Below, in pieces: positions 35,582-45,477 of a DNA stretch of 64,000 bases. Position 1 is the first letter of the stretch. The number at the start of each line of letters is the position of its first letter. The position numbers were made by a program, and so were the translations under genes. Location of the stretch: assembly GCA_947503625.1 (NCBI GenBank), contig CANNEK010000006.1, positions 1 to 64,000 on the forward strand, read 5' to 3'. The notes under the pieces are model-generated. The model made no database searches. It had not been told where the DNA came from and saw only the letters and a program-made list of their open reading frames with translations. The stretch comes from an uncultured Kordiimonas sp. Its GTDB lineage: Bacteria; Pseudomonadota; Alphaproteobacteria; Sphingomonadales; Kordiimonadaceae.

Positions 35582-37516
35582 ATGTCTGAGTTCAAGTCGA
35601 AGCACTACCCCTATTTCAAACCCTTAGAAGGTGTGCAGTCGACATCGGCAGTTCAGGGCGGCGCCTCACACCTGGACATCCGCGATACGGTTGAATCAGC
35701 TGCTTCTGGAAACTTGTTGGTAGATCGATTGCTGAAGGAACTCATCTATGCCAGGTCAGATGAAGACAAAACCCTGATAACCTTCAGCTTTCCGGGTGCA
35801 GAAAGCCGCTTTGTGGACGGGTATGGTCATGACGAACATCTTTCAGTCTCACCGGTTTCTGAGAACATTCGTGATCTATTTGTCTCTTTTTTCGATCAAC
35901 TATCAGCTCTGACCAACCTTCGCTTTGAAGAAGTGTCAGACGATGACTCCTCGGCTGGCACCATACGGTTGGCTTGGAGTGATCTGGAAGACACCCTTGC
36001 ATATGGTTGGGCATACGGTCCTGGGAACTATCAGGAGGCCGGCGACATTTGGCTAATGCGAGAATATTTGTCGGAGCAATCAACAACTTTTACAAAAACG
36101 CTGATGCACGAACTTGGGCATGCTCTTGGTCTTAATCACGCAAGCATTGTCGGTGAATACAACAGTTGGGACTATACCGTCATGAGCACAACCATGACGT
36201 TGCGACACGATGGAGTGACCGGTTCCAATCTCGCGCCGCAATCGTTTATGGCACTGGATATCATGGCGCTACAACACCTGTATGGAACCAACTACAATGA
36301 TACTGGTGGTGACGATACATACTACTTTGATCAATCGGACAGATACTATTTGACGATATGGGATGCTGGTGGCGTTGATACTATTGTTGTTTCCGGGGGG
36401 GCGAAACCGACAAAAATAGATCTGCGCGGGGGTTGGATTGATGTTGGGACCGAGATCACCTTCTATGGTGAAACCAAGCAGACGGAGTCCGATACAGTCT
36501 ACATAATGGACGGAGTTGTATTTGAGAATGTTTCCGGTGCTGCTGGTGACGATATCTTGCGAGGCAATGCGGCTGACAATGCTATCTATGGCAATGCGGG
36601 AGAGGATTTTCTTTCGGGACGCGAAGGGGCCGACACCATTGACGGTGGTCTGGGGAACGATGAAATATGGGGCGGGACTTCTGAAGATAAATTGAGTGGT
36701 GGAGCTGGCAACGACGCAATTGGCGGCGGTGGCGGAAACGATTTTCTGATCGGCGACTCTTTCGGGGATACACTATCAAATTCTGGCAGCGACACCCTTT
36801 ATGGAGGTGTTGGTGACGATACACTTCTGGCCGGAAGCTGGACTGACTTAAATCAGAATTATAGGTTCGACGCAGGTGAAGAGCAATTTGATGAAAAAAG
36901 CCCAAATACTGTCTGGGCCGGGGCTGGAGATGACTTGCTGATTGGCGCAGATGGAGCCGATGTTCTGAGTGGCTCTAGCGGAAAAGACACACTCAATGGA
37001 CATGACGGAGATGATACCATTTATGGCGGTCAAGGCGATGACGCGGTTTTGGCAAGCAATGGCGATGACCTTGTCTTTGCAGGCTCAGACGGTGACCTCG
37101 TTGATGGCGGTCACGGAGACGATAGTCTCTTTGGCGGAAGTGGCGCGGACACGCTTTTTGGTGCCCACGGAAACGACAGACTGTGGGGTGGCAACGCAAA
37201 CGACTCGTTATACGGCGGTGCAGGTGAAGACACCCTGCGCGGAGGCAGCGGAGACGACACATTGACGGGTGGAGATGATGCAGACAACTTTGTTTTCACA
37301 CAAAACAATGGCGCCGATACTGTGACAGACTTTCAACTTCAAACAGATGTGCTGGATTTCAGCCCGTGGAATTTATCTCCATCAGAACAAATTCAGGTAC
37401 TGACATCAATTTTGTCAAATGATGGCGGCAGCCTTATTTATCTGCCCGGTGGTAACAGCGTCTGGCTTCAGAGCGTATTGCCCAGTGAATTAAGCGATTT
37501 CATGTTCATTTTTTGA
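35582..37516 (+). CDS. Serralysin-like RTX metalloprotease
   Basis: I use ATG 35582, eight bases after AAAGG; a GTG three codons upstream is in frame. The 644-residue protein has the metzincin zinc site HELGHALGLNH (residues about 176-186) and a Met-turn in YTVMSTTMT. A hemolysin-type Ca-binding region follows (residues about 320-580) with many GGxGxDxLx nonapeptides and a spacer in the middle. The C-terminal end has the usual secretion region (NFVFTQNNGADTVTDF onwards, ending SDFMFIF). There is no signal peptide, as expected for type I secretion. It cuts extracellular proteins. No ABC transporter, adaptor or outer membrane channel for it is in the window, and no inhibitor gene is recognised. 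Confidence 0.92.
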   Translation: MSEFKSKHYPYFKPLEGVQSTSAVQGGASHLDIRDTVESAASGNLLVDRLLKELIYARSDEDKTLITFSFPGAESRFVDGYGHDEHLSVSPVSENIRDLFVSFFDQLSALTNLRFEEVSDDDSSAGTIRLAWSDLEDTLAYGWAYGPGNYQEAGDIWLMREYLSEQSTTFTKTLMHELGHALGLNHASIVGEYNSWDYTVMSTTMTLRHDGVTGSNLAPQSFMALDIMALQHLYGTNYNDTGGDDTYYFDQSDRYYLTIWDAGGVDTIVVSGGAKPTKIDLRGGWIDVGTEITFYGETKQTESDTVYIMDGVVFENVSGAAGDDILRGNAADNAIYGNAGEDFLSGREGADTIDGGLGNDEIWGGTSEDKLSGGAGNDAIGGGGGNDFLIGDSFGDTLSNSGSDTLYGGVGDDTLLAGSWTDLNQNYRFDAGEEQFDEKSPNTVWAGAGDDLLIGADGADVLSGSSGKDTLNGHDGDDTIYGGQGDDAVLASNGDDLVFAGSDGDLVDGGHGDDSLFGGSGADTLFGAHGNDRLWGGNANDSLYGGAGEDTLRGGSGDDTLTGGDDADNFVFTQNNGADTVTDFQLQTDVLDFSPWNLSPSEQIQVLTSILSNDGGSLIYLPGGNSVWLQSVLPSELSDFMFIF

Positions 37517-37527
37517 TGAAGAACTGT

Positions 37528-37824
37528 TTAGCAGGGAATTGCCGAGTTTTGGGGGCTGGCCAGAAGAATTTCACTGTATTTAACTCGACTAACTGCGTCA
37601 GCCGGCTTTTGCAGGCACTTGCACCAATCAAGAAACTGCTCAATCTCAATATAAACCCTCGATACTTCGTGGCCTTCACCAACCAGTAGGGCTTCAAACG
37701 ATAGCATTTTCTGCTCCCAGTAATAAAAGGTATCTGGCATTAAGTACGCATCACACATCCTGGATCTAGCGTAACGATATTCGGCAAATGTGTACCATGG
37801 TAGTGCAACGCGCTTGTGTGGCAT
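37528..37824 (-). CDS. Small uncharacterised protein, LPWY family copy 1
   Basis: 98 residues from ATG 37824 (a TTG four codons earlier is possible). The sequence aligns along its length with the product of 47732-48025. Shared positions include LPWY near the N-terminus, DAYLMP against DAVLMP, ML.(F/Y)E..L.G.G..V.RVYIE, and FLDWC against FLAWC. I do not recognise the family. There is no membrane segment or signal. The two copies flank the protease/giant protein region and each lies near an OmpR-type regulator that is itself duplicated. This implies that a regulator-plus-small-protein unit was copied. Confidence 0.72.
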   Translation of the reverse strand: MPHKRVALPWYTFAEYRYARSRMCDAYLMPDTFYYWEQKMLSFEALLVGEGHEVSRVYIEIEQFLDWCKCLQKPADAVSRVKYSEILLASPQNSAIPC

Positions 37825-38002
37825 CGTGATTCCCAAAACTGCCTTTCATTACACGCATAGTACTATTTTTCTAGTTAATATTGTACTAATACAATCATAA
37901 TTAACCCTAATTATGTAACACGGGTCGATTTTCTTTGAGCTTTGGGAATAGGGGCTTGTTTGGTTGCTGATAGCCAGAAATGAAGTCATGCCAAAAGAGA
38001 CC

Positions 38003-38740
38003 CTACCGGGGTATATATTCCACTTCGCAGTCCAGTGAGTAGCCACCACCCCAATATGTCTTGATCAAGCGTTTCGAGTCTTTTGAAGGTTCTATTTTCT
38101 TTCTCAGTCGAGAAATAAAGTTATCGATTGTCCTGTCAAACACCTCTGGAGCCCCCTCATCCTGTTTCAGATCGAGTAATTTGTCTCTGCTTAAAACAAC
38201 GCCCGGGTATCTGATTAGCATCAACAATATTCTAAGCTCACCACCTGTGAGATGAACTTTGTTGCCACTTTTTGTATCGAATATTAGCTGGGCTTGGGGG
38301 TCCAGGCTCCAAGGCCCGAATTTGATAATTGATTTGGGGGTTTCAAAGTGTTTTTGGTCAGACAGAATGCCCCCATATCTTCGGAGTGTTGATCTGACTC
38401 TGGCCAACAACTCCCTTGGCTCACAAGGCTTTGTAACATAGTCGTCACCACCCAACTCCAATGCAACGACCTTGTCAGTGGTATCTACTCTTCCTGACAA
38501 AAAGATAATTGGAGTATCAAACGAAGTTCTGATTGTCTTGCATACATCCAACCCGTCACCATCCGGCAAAGTAAGGTCCAACAGAATTATGTCTGGCCGC
38601 ACGCTATTCACTTTCCTAATTGCCTCGCGTGCTGTCTGAGCTTCAGAAACTTTAAAACCCTGTTTTTCAAAATACGCGGCCAACGGTTTCAGAAATGCGA
38701 ATTCATCGTCGACAATAAGAATATGTTTTTTACTACTCAC
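38003..38740 (-). CDS. OmpR-type response regulator, paralogue 1
   Basis: The start is GTG 38740, with GGGGG seven bases upstream. The 245-residue protein has a receiver (ILIVDDEFAFLKPLAAYF; acceptor Asp in IILLDLTLPDGDGL; Lys in YVTKPCEPRELLAR) and a winged helix (LTGGELRILLMLIRYPGVVLSR, NFISRLRKKIE, TYWGGGYSLDCEV). It is closely similar in layout to the product of 46346-47083, including the KKHHILIV-like start and the unusual ending with an acidic Cys-containing strand. No dedicated kinase is adjacent. The two hybrid kinases at 31-35 kb are candidates. It sits just downstream of the giant gene, separated by a terminator. Confidence 0.9.
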   Translation of the reverse strand: MSSKKHILIVDDEFAFLKPLAAYFEKQGFKVSEAQTAREAIRKVNSVRPDIILLDLTLPDGDGLDVCKTIRTSFDTPIIFLSGRVDTTDKVVALELGGDDYVTKPCEPRELLARVRSTLRRYGGILSDQKHFETPKSIIKFGPWSLDPQAQLIFDTKSGNKVHLTGGELRILLMLIRYPGVVLSRDKLLDLKQDEGAPEVFDRTIDNFISRLRKKIEPSKDSKRLIKTYWGGGYSLDCEVEYIPR

Positions 38741-38798
38741 ACTGTTTCCCCCAAAAGAAATCCATCGTGCTTGGTGTTACCTGCGTACGTGAAAGAAC

Positions 38799-38823
38799 CC
38801 GACCGCCCCATCGGAGCGGTCGG
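38799..38823 (-). terminator. Terminator of the giant PPC/RTX gene
   Basis: CCGACCGC and GCGGTCGG form a perfect 8-bp stem around a nine-base loop. On the minus strand it is followed by GGTTCTTTCACG, a weak T-rich tail. It lies 34 bases after the giant gene's stop. Confidence 0.65.
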
Positions 38824-38856
38824 ATCATGATTTGATTGATCAGTGAAAAAACAGAA

Positions 38857-41800
38857 TCAAAATACGACATTCTCTTCTGTCAACAGGCTCGCGTTCACCC
38901 CCTCCAGAATGACAAAGTTATCGTCGCCAAGTGATATTCTCAATGAACCATCAACAAATTCAGACGCCGCCCTCAGTTCCTCAATACTCTCAAAGCCGTT
39001 GGTTAATCCGGCAAAATAAAGCGTGTCTTCGTCTGCGTTGAAATCAGTGATAACGTCGGAGCCGTTGTTATCGATGAACTTGAAGTCGTCTTCACCGCTT
39101 CCGCCGGACAGGATATCGTCTCCATCGCCTCCCCAAAGCGTATCATTGTCGGCACCGCCACTCACAGTGTCTGTCCCCTCACCGTTGAACAAGACATCAT
39201 CGCCGGCGCCGCCTTCAATAAGGTCGTTCCCCTCACCACCGAAGATAGTGTCATCACCGCCTTCGCCGTCCAGCGTATCTGCACCTGAACCACCACCAAT
39301 GATATCGTTACCCGAACCACCGGATACAGCGTCAGGACCACCCCGTGCCCAGATTTGATCATCCAAGCCGGTACCATTCAATACGTTGGTGCCGTCTGTT
39401 CCGGCGATAAGTTCACCAGCATCAGGATCAACCGGATCTGGATCAGGTATTGGATCAGGGTCCGGGTTGGTGTTGCCACCGCCAGTATTACCGCCACCAG
39501 AATTACCACCGCCCGTGTTTCCGCCACCAGTGTTGTCATCTTCGCCCTGAATATTGATGGTAATGACTTGCTCGGTTCCATCAGCAGCCGAAACGGTAAC
39601 CAGGTCTGTGACAAGGTCGCCATCGTCAAGGTCTGAAACGGAATTATTGTCCAAATCGTATGACCAGCTGCCATCTGCCTCAATAGAGAGTTCGCCGTAA
39701 GTGCCGGCTATTGTTTCAGCAATAAAGCTGTCTTCATTGTCATCCGGATCGGAAATAGTGAGCTGACCCGATGTGCCGCTATCATCTTCACCAATAGTGC
39801 GGGATGTAGTTCCAGCGATTATGGCAGCATCATTTGTGCCGGTTATCGTGATGGTGACTTTCTGGGTACGCGTATTGCCGTCCGGGTCCGACAAGGTGAT
39901 TGTGAAAACCTCCAGAAGTTCCTCACCTTCAACCAAATAGTCCAAATCACCAGCATTAACGCTCCACGTGTAGTTATAGGTTCCAGCTTCTTCACCGGCT
40001 GTCAGCACCAAGTCACCCAATGCATCTTGGCCACCGACTCCATTGTTAAATGCCACGCTTATATCGATAACAGACACATCATTATCATCATCATCAAAGG
40101 AGAAGCTGCCGCTTACTTCCAGGTTGCCATCACCTTCCAAAACATCTTCGTCGGATGGCACCGTGGTAAAGTAAGGTGCACCCTCTAGTGCGACAGAAAC
40201 CTGATAGGTGCCCGGGTCTCCAGTGAACGCATTCACTGCAATATAGTAGGTACCAGTTTCTGTAGCTGTGTACTGCAGAGCGGAATCATCGCCAGGCCCG
40301 CCATTGTTGTCGGCTTCAACCTCTTCACCGTCCGGTCCACGAAGGGACAGGTACGAATTCTCCAGCGTACCCAGACCTGAACCCGCGCCGGCTACAGCGA
40401 TGTCATAGGTCTCTCCTGATTCAAGCTCGACAGCGATCCAGTCATAATCACCGTCAACTTCAATCTCGCCTTCGTAGGTGCCGCCAACATCAATTGTTGC
40501 CGCTGTGTCTATGCTGGCTGTCGGCTCGTCATCTACAATATTTTCCACAGAAACCTGATAGGTGCCCGGGTCCCCAGTGAACGCATTCACTGCAATATAG
40601 TAGGTACCAGTTTCTGTAGCTGTGTAGCGAAGAGCGGAATCATCACCTGGACCGCCATTGTTGTCGGCTTCAACCTCTTCACCGTCCGGTCCGCGAAGGG
40701 ACAGGTACGAATTCTCCAGCGTACCCAGACCTGAACCCGCGCCGGATACACTGACGTCATAGATGTTCCCTGCTTCAAGCTCGACAGCGATCCAGTCATA
40801 ATCACGGTTAACTTCAATCTCGCCTTCGTAGGTGCCGCCAACATCGATTGTTGCCGCCGTGTCCACGCTGGCTGTCGGCTCGTCGTCTACAATATTTTCC
40901 AGAGAAATCCGGTAAGTCCCTGTAGAACCAGAATCACCTGTAGCACTGATGTAATAGGTACCGTCTGATGGTGCAGTAAAGTCAAGCAGCGGATTCCTGC
41001 CCTCTCCATTGTCATCGTCGCTAGCGAGCGCATTGCCTTGTGAATCATAAACCGTGAGGAGCGGGTCAAAGAGCGTATAGGGCTCGGTGTCCCTGCCTTC
41101 AATACCAATCCGGTATAGCTGTCCTGCTTCAAGCTCTACAGCAATCCAGTCTTCATCATCATCCTCCTCAGCTTCACCCTCGTAGGTGCTGCCAACATCC
41201 ATTGTTGCCACAGTGGCAACACCGGCTGTGGGCTCATCGTCATTTTCTACCGGCGCGACAGAAACCTGATAGGTACCCGGGTCTCCGGTGAACGCATTCA
41301 CTGCGATATAGTAGGTACCACTTTCTGTCGCTGTGTAGCGAAGAGCGGAATCAAAGCCTGGCCCGTCGTTGTTGTCGGCTTCAACCTCTTCACCGTCCGG
41401 TCCACGAAGGGACAGGTACGAATTCTCCAGCGTACCCAGACCTGAACCCGCGCCGGCTACAGCGATGTCATAGGTCTCTCCTGATTCAAGCTCGACAGCG
41501 ATCCAGTCATAATCACCGTCAACTTCAATCTCGCCTTCGTAGGTGCCGCCAACATCAATTGTTGCCGCTGTGTCTATGCTGGCTGTCGGCTCGTCATCTA
41601 CAATATTTTCCACAGAAACCTGATAGGTGCCCGGGTCCCCAGTGAACGCATTCACTGAAATATAGTAGGTACCACTTTCTGTCGCTGTGTACTGCAGAGC
41701 GGAATCGTCGCCGGGCCCGCCATTGTTGTCGGCTTCAACTTCTTCACCGTCCGGTCCGAGAAGGGACAGATACGAATTCTCAAGGGTACCCAAGCCTGAA

Positions 41801-44800
41801 CCCGCGCCGGCTACAGCGATGTCATAGGTGTTCCCTGCTTCAAGCTCAACAGCGATCCAGTCATAATCACGGTTAAATTCAATCTCACCGTCGTAGGTGC
41901 CGTCAACATCAATTGTTGCTGCTGTATCAACACTGGCAGTTGGCTCGTCATCAGGAACATCGTCTGCGCCTTCAATGTTTACAGTGATGACCTGTTCCGT
42001 TCCATCCACTGATTGAACAGTGATGGTATCGGCTTCCGTTTCACCATCATTAAGGTCAACCACCGAGTCGGTGTTAAGATCATATGACCAGCTGCCGTCT
42101 GCATTGATGGTCAATTCGCCGTAGGTGCCGGTTATGGTTTCAGCGGTAAAGCTATCCTCGCCGTCATCAAGATCTGTGATCGTCAGTTGGCCAGACACAC
42201 CGTCATCAGCTTCGCCAATAGTTACGGAAGTGTCGCCACCAATCACTGCGTCATCATTCACACCTGTTACGTTGATGGTGATGTCCTGCGTGGCTTTATT
42301 GCCATCCGGGTCCGTCAATGTAACAGTGAAAACCTCCTGACGAACGTCACCCTCTGCCAGATAGTCCATAGCGCCTGCCGGAACATCCCACACATAGTCA
42401 TAGGTACCGTCTTCGCTGCCCGGTGTTAGCGTCAAGGTGCCCAGCGGTGTATCATGGCCGCTAGCATCGGCGTTAAATGCCGATGTAACAACCACATCAG
42501 CAAGGTCAGTGTCGTTATCTATAAACGAAATACTGCCGCTTTGATCTTGGGCGCCATCCCGCTCTTCCTGCTCTTCAACAGGCGGCTCCGAGGTAAAGTG
42601 AGGGGTGCCTCCTGCTTTAACAGAAACCTGATACGTACCTGTAACACCATCCTCATACTCGGTAACACCTATATAGTAGGTGCCACTTACTGTCGGTGTG
42701 AACAGCTCATACGAATCTAAACCTGGACCGCCATCGCTATTTCTCTCGACCGGCGTACCATTGGATAAAAAGATTTCCAATTCAGGGTCAGTAAGCGTAC
42801 CTGAACCGGAGTCCGCACCAGAAACCCGAATGTCATAGGCCACATTCGCCGTAAGCTCGACAGCAATCCAGTCTTCGTCACCGCCAACTTCAATCTCGCC
42901 TTCGTAGGTGCCGCCAACATCAATTGTTGCCGCCGTGAACACGCTGGCTTCCGGCTCGTCGTCTGTAACGTCCTTCACAGACAGCTGATAGGTGCCAGCA
43001 TCATCATAGTAGTCTGACGCGCTGATATAATAGGTACCAGACGTTTCAGCGGTGAATATAATACGGGAGCCACTGTCTTCTCCGCCGTTATCGTCTGTTT
43101 CCAGCTCAACCCCGTCTGCATCATAAATGACCAGATAAGGATCATTGATTGTAACGTCTGCATGATCTTCTTCAGGCAGATCGATCTGATATTCTTGGCC
43201 TGCCACAAGCTCTACAGCAATCCAGTCTTCATCACCCTCCTGCTCAAGTTCACCTTCGTAAGTACTGTCCACATCCACTGTTGCCGCCGTGAACACGCTG
43301 GCTGTTGGCTCGTCGTCTGCAATATTTTCCAGAGAAATCCGGTAAGTCCCTGTAGAACCAGAATCACCTGTAGCACTGATGTAATAGGTACCGTCTGATG
43401 GTGCAGTAAAGTCAAGCAGCGGATTCCTGCCCTCTCCAGTGTCATCGTCGCTAGCGAGCGCATTGCCATTTGAATCATAAACCGTGAGGAGCGGGTCAAA
43501 GAGCGTATAGGGCTCGGTGTCCCTGCCTTCAATACCAATCCGGTATAGCTGTCCTGCTTCAAGCTCTACAGCAATCCAGTCTTCATCATCCTGCAATTCA
43601 GCGTCACCCTCGTAGGTGCCGCCAACATCGATTGTTGCCGCCGTGTCCACACTTGCCGTTGGTTCGTCATCTTCAAGACTTTCCAGAGAAATCCGGTAAG
43701 TCCCTGTAGAACCAGAATCACCTGTAGCACTGATGTAATAGGTACCATCTGATGGCGCGGTAAATTCAAGCAGCGGATTCCTGCCCTCTCCAGTGTCATC
43801 GTCGCTAGCGAGCGCATTGCCATTTGAATCATAAACCGTGAGGAGCGGGTCAAAGAGCGTATAGGGCTCGGTGTCCCTGCCTTCAATACCAATCCGGTAT
43901 AGCTGTCCTGCTTCAAGCTCTACAGCAATCCAGTCTTCATCATCATCATCCTCAGCTTCACCCTCGTAGGTGCCGCCAACATCAATTGTTGCCGCTGTGT
44001 CTGTGCTGGCTGTCGGTTCGTCGTCAATTGCTGTGACAGAAACCTGATAGGTGCCAACATCACCACTTTTATCTGACAGATCTGGCTGTGAGCCAACATT
44101 AATGTAGTGAAAACCCGTTTCTGTCGCCGTGTACTGAAGAAGCGAACCCAAACCTTCACCGCCATTGTCGTCACTGGCCAATTGGGTGCCGTCTGGTCCG
44201 TGAAGATAAAGATTCGGATCTTCCAAAGTACCAAGGCCGGCTTCCTCGCCTGACAGACGGATGTCATAGGTCTTGCCTTCTACAAGATAAACTTTGACCC
44301 AGTCCCTGTCGCCCCCGTAACTGACTGAACCGTCGTAGGTGTCGCCAACATCCATAGTTGCTGCTGTATCTGTGTTTGCCGTGGGCTCGTCATCAGCTGC
44401 ATCCACCCGCTCCACTGCAACCTGATAGTCGCCAGCATTGCTTTCTCGGTCGGGCTCCGCACTTTTAACATCAATATAGAATGTTCCAGTTTCTGTTGCA
44501 GTATATACGAGGTATGAATCATTCCCGGGTCCGTCTCTATTGTCACTGTCGACTTCAATGCCGTTAGGATCACGAAGGATCGCGAGCGGATTCAACACCG
44601 CGCCCTCACCCGATACCGCAAAAGTGTAGGTCTGTCCTGCCACAAGCTCGACGGCTATCCAGTCGTTATCGCTGTTCTGCTCAATAGTACCATCGTAGGT
44701 GCCGCCAACACTTACAGTTGCAGCCGTTGAGATGCTCTCAATTGGCTCGTCGTCTCCAATATTTTCCACAGAAACCTGATAGGTCCCCGTATTGCTATTC

Positions 44801-45477
44801 CCAAATCCGGTAACCCGTATGTAGTAGGTACCACTTTCTGTCGGGTTAAACGTTGCGAATGAATCAAAGCCTGGACCGCTAGAGCGGTCTGTCACAAGCC
44901 TCGTGCCATCGGCAGAAACGATTACCAATAGAGGATCAGCAAGTGTACCTAAACCGGAGTCCTCACCGGAAACCCGAATGCCATAGTCCTGTCCTGCCTC
45001 AAGCTCGACAGCGATCCAGTCTGCGTCACGTAATTCTTCAATGTTACCGTCGTAGGTGCCACCGACATCGATTGTTGCCGCTGTGTCCGCGCTGGCTGTC
45101 GGCTCGTCATCAGCTAGCTCCACTGAAAGCTCGTAAGCGCCTATACCACCGTCTTTAGGACCAACTTGAATAAAGAATGTACCAGTTTCAGTTGCAGTAT
45201 ACTCGAGGTATGGCTCAAGCCCTGGCCCGGAATCATCATCTGTCGCAATTTCATTTCCGCCAGGATCACGAAAGACGATGGACGGATCCGCCAAGGCTGA
45301 AACCTGATTATCTACACCTCGTACAGTAAAAACGTAGGTCTGCCCCTGCTCTAGGTCGACGGCAATCCAGTCTCTGTCGCGGTCCTCCTCAAGGACACCA
45401 TTGTAGGTGCCACCAACATTCACAGATGCATTTGTTCCGGTGTCTTCAATTGATTCATCGTCAATTATATCAGGCAT
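38857..45477 (-). CDS. Giant secreted protein with PPC, VCBS and RTX repeats
   Basis: The protein has 2206 residues from ATG 45477 and no signal peptide. I count 13 units of about 118 residues that start DDEPTAS and contain DWIAVELEAGQ and TYYI.V...GTYQVSV, the pre-peptidase C-terminal (PPC) beta-sandwich. The order is eight PPC units, a VCBS/cadherin-like block (GDTSVTIGEADDGVSGQLTI), five PPC units, and a second VCBS block. A Gly/Asn/Pro linker follows, then about 130 residues of hemolysin-type Ca-binding repeats (GGEGNDLIEGGAGDDVLF), and a type I secretion tail. PPC domains normally accompany secreted proteases, but no catalytic domain is present. An adhesin or matrix protein is the best guess. 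It is very acidic, as Ca-binding surface proteins are. It is transcribed towards the protease side and divergently from a regulator at 46346. Confidence 0.9.
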   Translation of the reverse strand: MPDIIDDESIEDTGTNASVNVGGTYNGVLEEDRDRDWIAVDLEQGQTYVFTVRGVDNQVSALADPSIVFRDPGGNEIATDDDSGPGLEPYLEYTATETGTFFIQVGPKDGGIGAYELSVELADDEPTASADTAATIDVGGTYDGNIEELRDADWIAVELEAGQDYGIRVSGEDSGLGTLADPLLVIVSADGTRLVTDRSSGPGFDSFATFNPTESGTYYIRVTGFGNSNTGTYQVSVENIGDDEPIESISTAATVSVGGTYDGTIEQNSDNDWIAVELVAGQTYTFAVSGEGAVLNPLAILRDPNGIEVDSDNRDGPGNDSYLVYTATETGTFYIDVKSAEPDRESNAGDYQVAVERVDAADDEPTANTDTAATMDVGDTYDGSVSYGGDRDWVKVYLVEGKTYDIRLSGEEAGLGTLEDPNLYLHGPDGTQLASDDNGGEGLGSLLQYTATETGFHYINVGSQPDLSDKSGDVGTYQVSVTAIDDEPTASTDTAATIDVGGTYEGEAEDDDDEDWIAVELEAGQLYRIGIEGRDTEPYTLFDPLLTVYDSNGNALASDDDTGEGRNPLLEFTAPSDGTYYISATGDSGSTGTYRISLESLEDDEPTASVDTAATIDVGGTYEGDAELQDDEDWIAVELEAGQLYRIGIEGRDTEPYTLFDPLLTVYDSNGNALASDDDTGEGRNPLLDFTAPSDGTYYISATGDSGSTGTYRISLENIADDEPTASVFTAATVDVDSTYEGELEQEGDEDWIAVELVAGQEYQIDLPEEDHADVTINDPYLVIYDADGVELETDDNGGEDSGSRIIFTAETSGTYYISASDYYDDAGTYQLSVKDVTDDEPEASVFTAATIDVGGTYEGEIEVGGDEDWIAVELTANVAYDIRVSGADSGSGTLTDPELEIFLSNGTPVERNSDGGPGLDSYELFTPTVSGTYYIGVTEYEDGVTGTYQVSVKAGGTPHFTSEPPVEEQEERDGAQDQSGSISFIDNDTDLADVVVTSAFNADASGHDTPLGTLTLTPGSEDGTYDYVWDVPAGAMDYLAEGDVRQEVFTVTLTDPDGNKATQDITINVTGVNDDAVIGGDTSVTIGEADDGVSGQLTITDLDDGEDSFTAETITGTYGELTINADGSWSYDLNTDSVVDLNDGETEADTITVQSVDGTEQVITVNIEGADDVPDDEPTASVDTAATIDVDGTYDGEIEFNRDYDWIAVELEAGNTYDIAVAGAGSGLGTLENSYLSLLGPDGEEVEADNNGGPGDDSALQYTATESGTYYISVNAFTGDPGTYQVSVENIVDDEPTASIDTAATIDVGGTYEGEIEVDGDYDWIAVELESGETYDIAVAGAGSGLGTLENSYLSLRGPDGEEVEADNNDGPGFDSALRYTATESGTYYIAVNAFTGDPGTYQVSVAPVENDDEPTAGVATVATMDVGSTYEGEAEEDDDEDWIAVELEAGQLYRIGIEGRDTEPYTLFDPLLTVYDSQGNALASDDDNGEGRNPLLDFTAPSDGTYYISATGDSGSTGTYRISLENIVDDEPTASVDTAATIDVGGTYEGEIEVNRDYDWIAVELEAGNIYDVSVSGAGSGLGTLENSYLSLRGPDGEEVEADNNGGPGDDSALRYTATETGTYYIAVNAFTGDPGTYQVSVENIVDDEPTASIDTAATIDVGGTYEGEIEVDGDYDWIAVELESGETYDIAVAGAGSGLGTLENSYLSLRGPDGEEVEADNNGGPGDDSALQYTATETGTYYIAVNAFTGDPGTYQVSVALEGAPYFTTVPSDEDVLEGDGNLEVSGSFSFDDDDNDVSVIDISVAFNNGVGGQDALGDLVLTAGEEAGTYNYTWSVNAGDLDYLVEGEELLEVFTITLSDPDGNTRTQKVTITITGTNDAAIIAGTTSRTIGEDDSGTSGQLTISDPDDNEDSFIAETIAGTYGELSIEADGSWSYDLDNNSVSDLDDGDLVTDLVTVSAADGTEQVITINIQGEDDNTGGGNTGGGNSGGGNTGGGNTNPDPDPIPDPDPVDPDAGELIAGTDGTNVLNGTGLDDQIWARGGPDAVSGGSGNDIIGGGSGADTLDGEGGDDTIFGGEGNDLIEGGAGDDVLFNGEGTDTVSGGADNDTLWGGDGDDILSGGSGEDDFKFIDNNGSDVITDFNADEDTLYFAGLTNGFESIEELRAASEFVDGSLRISLGDDNFVILEGVNASLLTEENVVF
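40180..41960 (-). repeat. PPC units 9-13 of the giant gene (near-identical DNA repeats)
   Basis: Five coding repeats of about 355 bases. Units 10 and 13, and units 9 and 12, are close to identical in DNA. Unit 11 instead matches units 5 and 6 in the upstream block. This mosaic indicates recent internal duplication and exchange. Confidence 0.8.
42610..45477 (-). repeat. PPC units 1-8 of the giant gene
   Basis: Eight tandem PPC coding units. Units 5 and 6 (about 43320-44030) are nearly identical to each other in DNA; the outer units are more diverged. They are in-frame protein repeats, not a CRISPR or satellite. Confidence 0.8.

Noticed and set aside
36582-37308. Several minus-strand frames within the RTX protease
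   Set aside because: They are shadows of the Ca-binding repeats; their His/Arg/Pro-rich composition is the usual antisense artefact.
38857-45477. Regularly spaced repeats that might be a CRISPR array, plus repeated antisense open frames (for example 43212-43916)
   Set aside because: The repeats are long, in frame and encode PPC domains of one continuous protein. The antisense frames are shadows of those repeats without ribosome sites.
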